From the NCBI GenBank assembly GCA_027257055.1, contig JAPVLO010000055.1:8331501-8395500 (forward strand): a DNA stretch of 64,000 nt, read 5' to 3'. This stretch comes from Cephalopachus bancanus (Eukaryota > Chordata > Mammalia > Primates > Tarsiidae). The notes beneath the pieces are model-generated. The model was not told the DNA's origin. It ran no database searches and worked only from the letters and a program-made list of their open reading frames with translations. The position numbers and the translations under genes are program-made. Below are positions 59,161 through 64,000 of this stretch, piece after piece; position 1 is the first letter of the stretch; each line of letters begins with the position of its first letter.

Positions 59161-60068
59161 CGAAGAGACCCAAAAACCCCAAATTATCTTTTGACTGGCA
59201 AGCCCCTTATAGTACAGGCTTTTCCTACTAGGTAAGTTTTCTAGGAAGTTTTCTAGGAACCCATCAGCATCAGTGTACCAGGTAGCATTGTCGTGAGAGG
59301 CTGCGTTTGACTTCAGTGAATTTTTTTCCGGAGATTCTTTGATTGCATTTACCCATTTCATGATGGGCAATTTACAAGTATACCTGCTCACCCTGCGTTG
59401 AGTGTTCAGCAGTTTTTGAAAAAAAATGGCATGACCCCATGCCCCATTCTCCCTATTCACTCAATCTCACCCCAAGAGACTTTTTTTTTTTGGTTTTTTT
59501 GTTGGAGTCTCACTCTGTCGCCCAGACTGGAGTGCAGTGGCCACTCCCAGCCATTGCAGCCTCAACCTGCTCGGGCTCCGGCGATTCTTCCGCCTCAGCC
59601 TTCCAAGTAGCTGGAACTATAAGTGTACGCTACCACGCCTGGCTAATTTTTTTTTTTTTAATTGTAGAGATGAGATCTCACCAAGTTGCCCTGGCGGGTC
59701 TCGAACCCATGGGCTCAGGCAATCCACTCACCTCAGCCTCCCAAGGCGCGGAATTACAGGCTGAGCCACCGAGCCGGGCTTAGAGACTTTTATTTGTTTC
59801 CCTGAATGAAAAAAGCCCTCAAAGGGAAGCGTTTTGACCATGTGGAAGAGGTCAAACAAACAAACAAGCAAACAAACAGCAGAAGCACTAAAACGTATCA
59901 AAATTGACAAGTCCAGAAACTGTTTTGAGCTGTGAAAAAAGCATCTCAGTAGGTGTATTGCATCAATTGGAGACTATTTTGAAGATGACTGAAGTTTAAA
60001 CATGTAAGAATAAATACACAATTTTTATGTATAAATTTTATTTTTGGGGGGGTGGCTCTGCCCTCATA
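59161..60068 (+). mobile_element. Mariner, internally deleted, split by an Alu
   Basis: Same family as the copy at 23.06 kb but in the opposite orientation. The shared text includes CTTATAGTACAGGCTTT, GAACCCATCAGCATCAGTG and GAGTGTTCAGCAGT. The left end GAGACCCAAAAACCCCAAAT aligns with the terminal repeat of the other copy. Broken plus-strand translation shows S-V-Q-Q-F-L, then N-L-T-P-R-D-F, an Alu, then L-F-P, and E-E-V-K. The N-terminal part is missing, and the remaining frame has stops and a 297-bp Alu. Non-functional. The right end is decayed around G7 at about 60046-60052. Confidence 0.8.
59485..59781 (-). mobile_element. Alu inserted in the mariner
   Basis: Antisense dimer with the 10-bp duplication AGAGACTTTT (59475-59484 and 59782-59791) lying inside the transposase-derived sequence. 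It has the intermediate markers CAACTTGGTGAGATC and GCGCCTTGGG. Confidence 0.94.
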
Positions 60069-60220
60069 TAGTGGAGAAGTCTGGGTGTTAAGAGTACCCG
60101 CCACCCAAACCTGTGCATATTGTACTCAATGGGTGATTTTTTTCATCCCTGCCTCCCCACTCTCTGCCTTCTGAGTTTCCAGTTTTCATTATGCTATTCT
60201 ATATGCCTAAAGAAAGCTTT

Positions 60221-62149
60221 TTTTAAAAAACAAAAACAGAAAGAAAACAAAAAACCTGCTTGGTTGTTTCAAGTAAAACTCAGTCCTTTATATGTCTTCC
60301 TTAGTTCATGGATTTATGACTTGTCTTCTTTATTGCTTTTCATGTAATTTCTGTTTAAAACCTCATGTGATACTTTTGCAATTAGAAAAGGTGTGTTGCT
60401 TCATAGCTATTTGATTTATGTTAGATGATGTTTTCTGTCTTCAGTTGTGTCCCCATGTTTTCATGATAATGATCATGTGCAATACCAATATGACTAGGAA
60501 AAAGGAAATTATTTTCTGAGGGGTGGAAGTATTTTGTTTTTCAGATAGAATTTCTATAAAGTAGTTTTTCTGTCTTAGCATGTAAGCCCGTCATCTAACA
60601 GACCTGTGTTGAGAACCTACTTTGATCAGGGCATGTGAAGGAGATTCATGTAATCCAAAGTATTTGATATAGATCCAGCCTTTGGAGATAGCAGTGTGTT
60701 TAGAGAGATGAGACATGCACTGTAAGAACGTAGTTCATGTTTTAAGAGCCACGTGAAACTAAGAGAGGAGAACTCTGATGAGGGAAATCTTCCCATGAGA
60801 GCTTCCACAGGTCATGCCTTCATTTCTGGCATAGGACTTCTGAATATCCATCCGTCTTTTGTCTTTCTGCTTGGAATTTCTTACCATCCACACAGCAGTA
60901 CCTTTTGGATCTCTTAAAGCCCAGCACAAATAGCACCTCTTCCATGAAGCAGTTCTGATGAGACCACCTGGTAATGCTATGTCTCTTCTCGGAACTCCTA
61001 GGCAGTGTGCAGTGTTGTAGAAATAGTATTAGCTATGGTGTCTGATCAGCATTTGGAAATTCCTCTGTCACTTACTAAATACATATAATTTTTTGGTGAA
61101 TTTTTAACTTTTCACCTAATTGGTGAAGTTACATATCCCATGGGATTGTGGATGGTTAAACTAACTTAAATAGAGAAAGCTTCTGGCACTTACTAGACAA
61201 CCAATAAAACAGTTTCTTTCCCTTCTATTTTGCTTAGATATTTATGCACTTGTCTTATCTTATTAACTACAGTATAAATTTCCAGAGGCAGAATGATGTC
61301 TTCCTTATTACTGAGCACAGGCTTTCACACACAGAAAGTCTTCAGTTAATGACTGTCCTGGTCTTGCTGGTCCTCATTGTTTATACCATGGTGATGCCAG
61401 TGTTGAACCTTTGATAGTCTCTGAATGGTGGTGGTCATTGAAGGGAGATGACATAATCATTATGATAATTTTAAAGAATTGGTGAATAAACAAGCTCTGA
61501 GAAGCAGAGGACAAGGTGAGAGTTGTGCATAGACTAGAATTAGGCTAAGGTTATCAGCAATAATTTGATTAATAACATCTAGTTTTCTGTATTTGAGATA
61601 GCATCTTTTTGGAATGGTGCCTTCTTCCACAAAGGGGTACTGAGGAACATAGGTGCCATTGTGAGTCCTCAGCTAACATAAACACTAAATACCTGAAAAT
61701 GAAAGCCTGATTTGAGGGAGCCAATGTTTTCATCTTCATCGGCCAATGAGTCTGGGTTGAAATATTTGTATGCATTTTAGAGGTAAATGAATTTCCGACC
61801 ACTTTGTTGAGGGCCATCAAAGTTACTTTGCAACACATTCTGATCAGATATATCTCCTATTTTGGCTTCATCCTGTTCCTTAAGTGACTGATGAAGCTCT
61901 ATGTTTGGGACCCTGTTGCTATCTGAGCTTGTTGACATTCTTTGTTATATGTTAAATTCTGCTGTGACATGTTTTGTAAGTTAAACCACCTTTTCTTGTT
62001 GCATCCCTTTTCTCTGACTGAATTTGTATAGTTGGATGTGTGACATTTGCTTAGTTGCCGTCTACCTGAGCCTACATGTCCAAAAACGACAGAAGGAAAG
62101 AACACTACAAGTGGAGAGGACCAAACCAATCCTGTAGTTCATCTGACTT
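60221..62149. other. Unique stretch with L2 remnants
   Basis: Bases about 60865-60965 resemble L2 (AAAGCCCAGCACAAATAGC, ACCTCTTCCATGAAGC). No gene is supported. Confidence 0.45.
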
Positions 62150-62243
62150 GCTTTTCTGACTTCCTTTTTTTCTTCTTCCTTTTCTTTCTCTTCCTTCTCC
62201 CTCCTCTTTCTTTTTCTTTCCCCTTTCTTCCTTCTTTCCTCTA
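62150..62243. repeat. Polypyrimidine (CT-rich) tract
   Basis: About 90 bases almost purely C and T on the + strand. Low complexity; it could form triplex DNA. Confidence 0.85.
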
Positions 62244-63366
62244 ATTGATGAGCACACGTTTTCTAGCTAGCTAATGCAGGGATAAAACTCAGAGTTTCTG
62301 ACTCATGTGGTTTTGATGTTACTGGATGAGGAACTGGAGTCTTTAAAATGAACTTAATACAGTCCCTGTTCTGAGCAGCCTCAAGCTAGAGGCAGGCGTG
62401 AGATATACTGTATGTTCAGTAGAGAGGTTTTGCCTTTGAGAACCATCACTCTGATGGCAGTGTGGGGAATTGGTTGGGCTAGTCTTGTCTTTTTTTCCCC
62501 CCACTCTTCTCCTGGTCCACTTCACTAGCTTGTAGACAGAGCTATAAAGGAACTAAGGTCAGGGCCCAGAAAAAAGGAGTAGGGTTCACGAAGAGGGGTA
62601 CGGTAGCAGAGATCGAAAGGAAAAAATAAACAATGACAAGAGGACACATTGGCCTCCAATTGGAATTTTCTTAAAATAGGGCATATGGTTTTGAGCTCAA
62701 CATGGTAGCAAGGTGATTAGGTAGGATTTTTGCACAAAGGAGTCCTGCAGGGAGCTTCATTTGGGATTGTCTATAAACAGTTGTACACAAGTGTGAAATG
62801 TTTGCCCCACCATAGTTGGCAGGCCTGTTGTGAGAAATGTAAAACAATTCTGCAGACATATGGGCTATAATAAGACACAGCTATCTTGGGCCTATAGGGA
62901 AAATAGGACATGTCCTCAGTTCATGAGGTGGGTGTGTCAGAGACGTGAACAGGCAGCAATGGCACCTGTGCAAGACTGGACACAGCCCTTCCTGGTCCCC
63001 ACCAAAGGTGCTGAGGTGTGTAGATGCGCTCAGGTGAGTGAACTGTTGGCACCAGACGCACCCCCAATCCACCGGAGGGCAATTTTTTTTCAATTGCCCA
63101 ATGATAGGTCTGTATATTTAAGGCCTTTATGGAGTTTGGAGGACCAGTGCCTTATAGAGGGAGAACCTTTCCTAAGTTTTAGGCATGATGTAAAATGTAA
63201 GCACAGATAGCTGAAAGGAGGGGTATGTGACTCATTTGCAAACATGGAGCTGATACGCTGCTGGCACTATTTGGGAAGATATTATAGGGTTATGTCTTCC
63301 GGGTTTGATAAATTAAGCATTTTCCCCATCCTTCCAGGTAGATAGTGAAATAAGCATAGCATTTTT
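62244..63366. other. Unique stretch with an unexplained open frame
   Basis: Bases 62830-63210 (+) hold a 126-codon open frame outside any recognised repeat. It has no clear splice sites, signal or domain that I recognise, so it is not called a gene. A TATA-like TGTATATTTAAGG lies inside the frame at about 63111. The block may be an unrecognised LTR or unique DNA. Confidence 0.35.
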
Positions 63367-63380
63367 AAAAATTGCTTGTG

Positions 63381-63671
63381 TGGCCGGGCTCGGTGGCTCA
63401 ACCTGTAATCCCAGCACTTTGGGAGGCCGAGGCGAATGGATTGCCTGAGCTCGTGGGTTCGAGACCAGCCCGGAAAAATTGGCGAGACCTCATCTCTACA
63501 ATAAATCAAAAACTAGTGGGGTGTGGGAGCGCGTGCCTGTAGTTCCGGCAACTTGGAAGACTGAAGTGGAAGGATTGCTGGAGCCCAGCGGTTCGACACT
63601 GGGGTGGCCATCAACATGCCACTGCACTCCAACCTGGATGACAGAGTGGGACTCCAACTCAAAAAAAATAA
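63381..63671 (+). mobile_element. Alu, local type with older right arm
   Basis: Starts TGGCCGGGCTCGGTGGCTCA and ends in an A-rich tail. A perfect 14-bp duplication AAAAATTGCTTGTG flanks it (63367-63380 and 63672-63685). It has the contracted TGGCTCAACCTG A-box region but keeps CAGCACTTTGGG and GGTGGCCATCAACATGCC, linking old and young groups. Confidence 0.95.
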
Positions 63672-63685
63672 AAAAATTGCTTGTG

Positions 63686-64000
63686 GTAATTAATTGTAAT
63701 GTTCTAAGGAAATCTCTCTTTTACCTACCAGATTGCTAAGTCGTTTGTATTTGGGGAACTGACAGAAAATTTGCCTGAAAATGTTTATTGGAATTTTTGT
63801 TTATTAAGCTTCCGATTTTTAACTAGGAGGTGCACTTTAGTTTGAAAGAGTTGACAGTTTCATATCACTAAAAACGAAAGAAAGAACAAGAGGAACACCC
63901 CCACCCCCAACACCAAAATCACACATTCAGTATTGGAGAAGTTGTTCACTTAGCAATGGTCGTCACGTTCCTGGCCTTTCCAGGCACTGCATTTGCCTAG
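63686..64000. other. Unique stretch to window end
   Basis: Nothing supportable was seen. Confidence 0.45.

Larger units (their letters stand above)
59105..60220 (-). mobile_element. L1 3' end, antisense, split by a mariner
   Basis: The left part (59105-59160) reads TTTCAGTAGCATTAGTGGG then ACATGGATGCATTGTA. The right part (about 60069-60220) resumes TAGTGGAGAAGTCTGGGTG, GTACCCGCCACCCAAAC, TGTACTCAATGGGTGATTTT. The halves join into the familiar antisense 3' end of a mid-age L1 at a TA dinucleotide, which is the mariner target. Confidence 0.78.

Noticed and set aside
63850..63885. A purine-rich AAAACGAAAGAAAG stretch as an interferon-response element
   Set aside because: Only a half-match to the IRF consensus, in isolation from any promoter.

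Overview
This is a vertebrate nuclear window, almost certainly primate. Dimeric, 7SL-derived Alu elements are the main repeat (17 substantial copies, whole or partial, plus one short scrap), alongside L1 fragments, MIR and L2 remnants, old MaLR-type LTRs and long (GT)n tracts. One Alu (about 36.3-36.65 kb) looks like the ancestral AluJ type. The others share changes that I do not associate with monkey/ape AluS/Y, with lemur Alus or with the tRNA-fused Alus of galagos and lorises. By elimination I infer a tarsier-like genome; this is an inference, not something the sequence proves.

The only strong gene signal is a CpG island at about 12.97-14.08 kb. It is very GC-rich and full of GC boxes, it has no ATG between 13001 and 13419, and it contains a good 5' splice site on the + strand after base 13419. 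I read it as the promoter and untranslated first exon of a + strand gene whose first intron fills much of what follows. I could not identify the gene. The best single protein-coding candidate is an open segment at 40562-40874, which starts at a splice-acceptor-like site and ends in TAA. Its protein is not recognised, and I cannot show that it belongs to the same transcript.

Layout: 1-2.5 kb is AT-rich, with two near-palindromes and a run of hairpins. 2.5-4.4 kb is a cluster of three Alus, one of them inside an MLT1 LTR. 4.4-12.9 kb is mostly unique sequence, with a nested LTR pair at 9.27-10.2 kb and MIR fragments. 12.97-14.1 kb is the CpG island. 14.1-29.7 kb is intron-like, with Alus, an internally deleted mariner (23.06-23.6 kb) and an antisense L1. 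29.7-37 kb is L1-rich. 37.8-40.3 kb is a long decayed dispersed repeat carrying an Alu right arm. 40.5-47 kb holds the candidate exon, Alus and microsatellites. 47-51.3 kb is a long antisense L1 tract. 51.3-59 kb has two Alus and mostly unique sequence. 59.1-60.2 kb is a three-layer nest (L1, then mariner, then Alu). 60.2-64 kb is mostly unique, with one Alu.

No CRISPR, operon, rRNA or convincing tRNA gene is present. The main points of interest are the fold-back cluster at 1.94-2.09 kb, the layered Alu subfamilies with a shortened A box and a right-arm hairpin, separate left-arm and right-arm Alu monomer insertions, two deletion-derivative mariner copies, and the unidentified promoter and exon.
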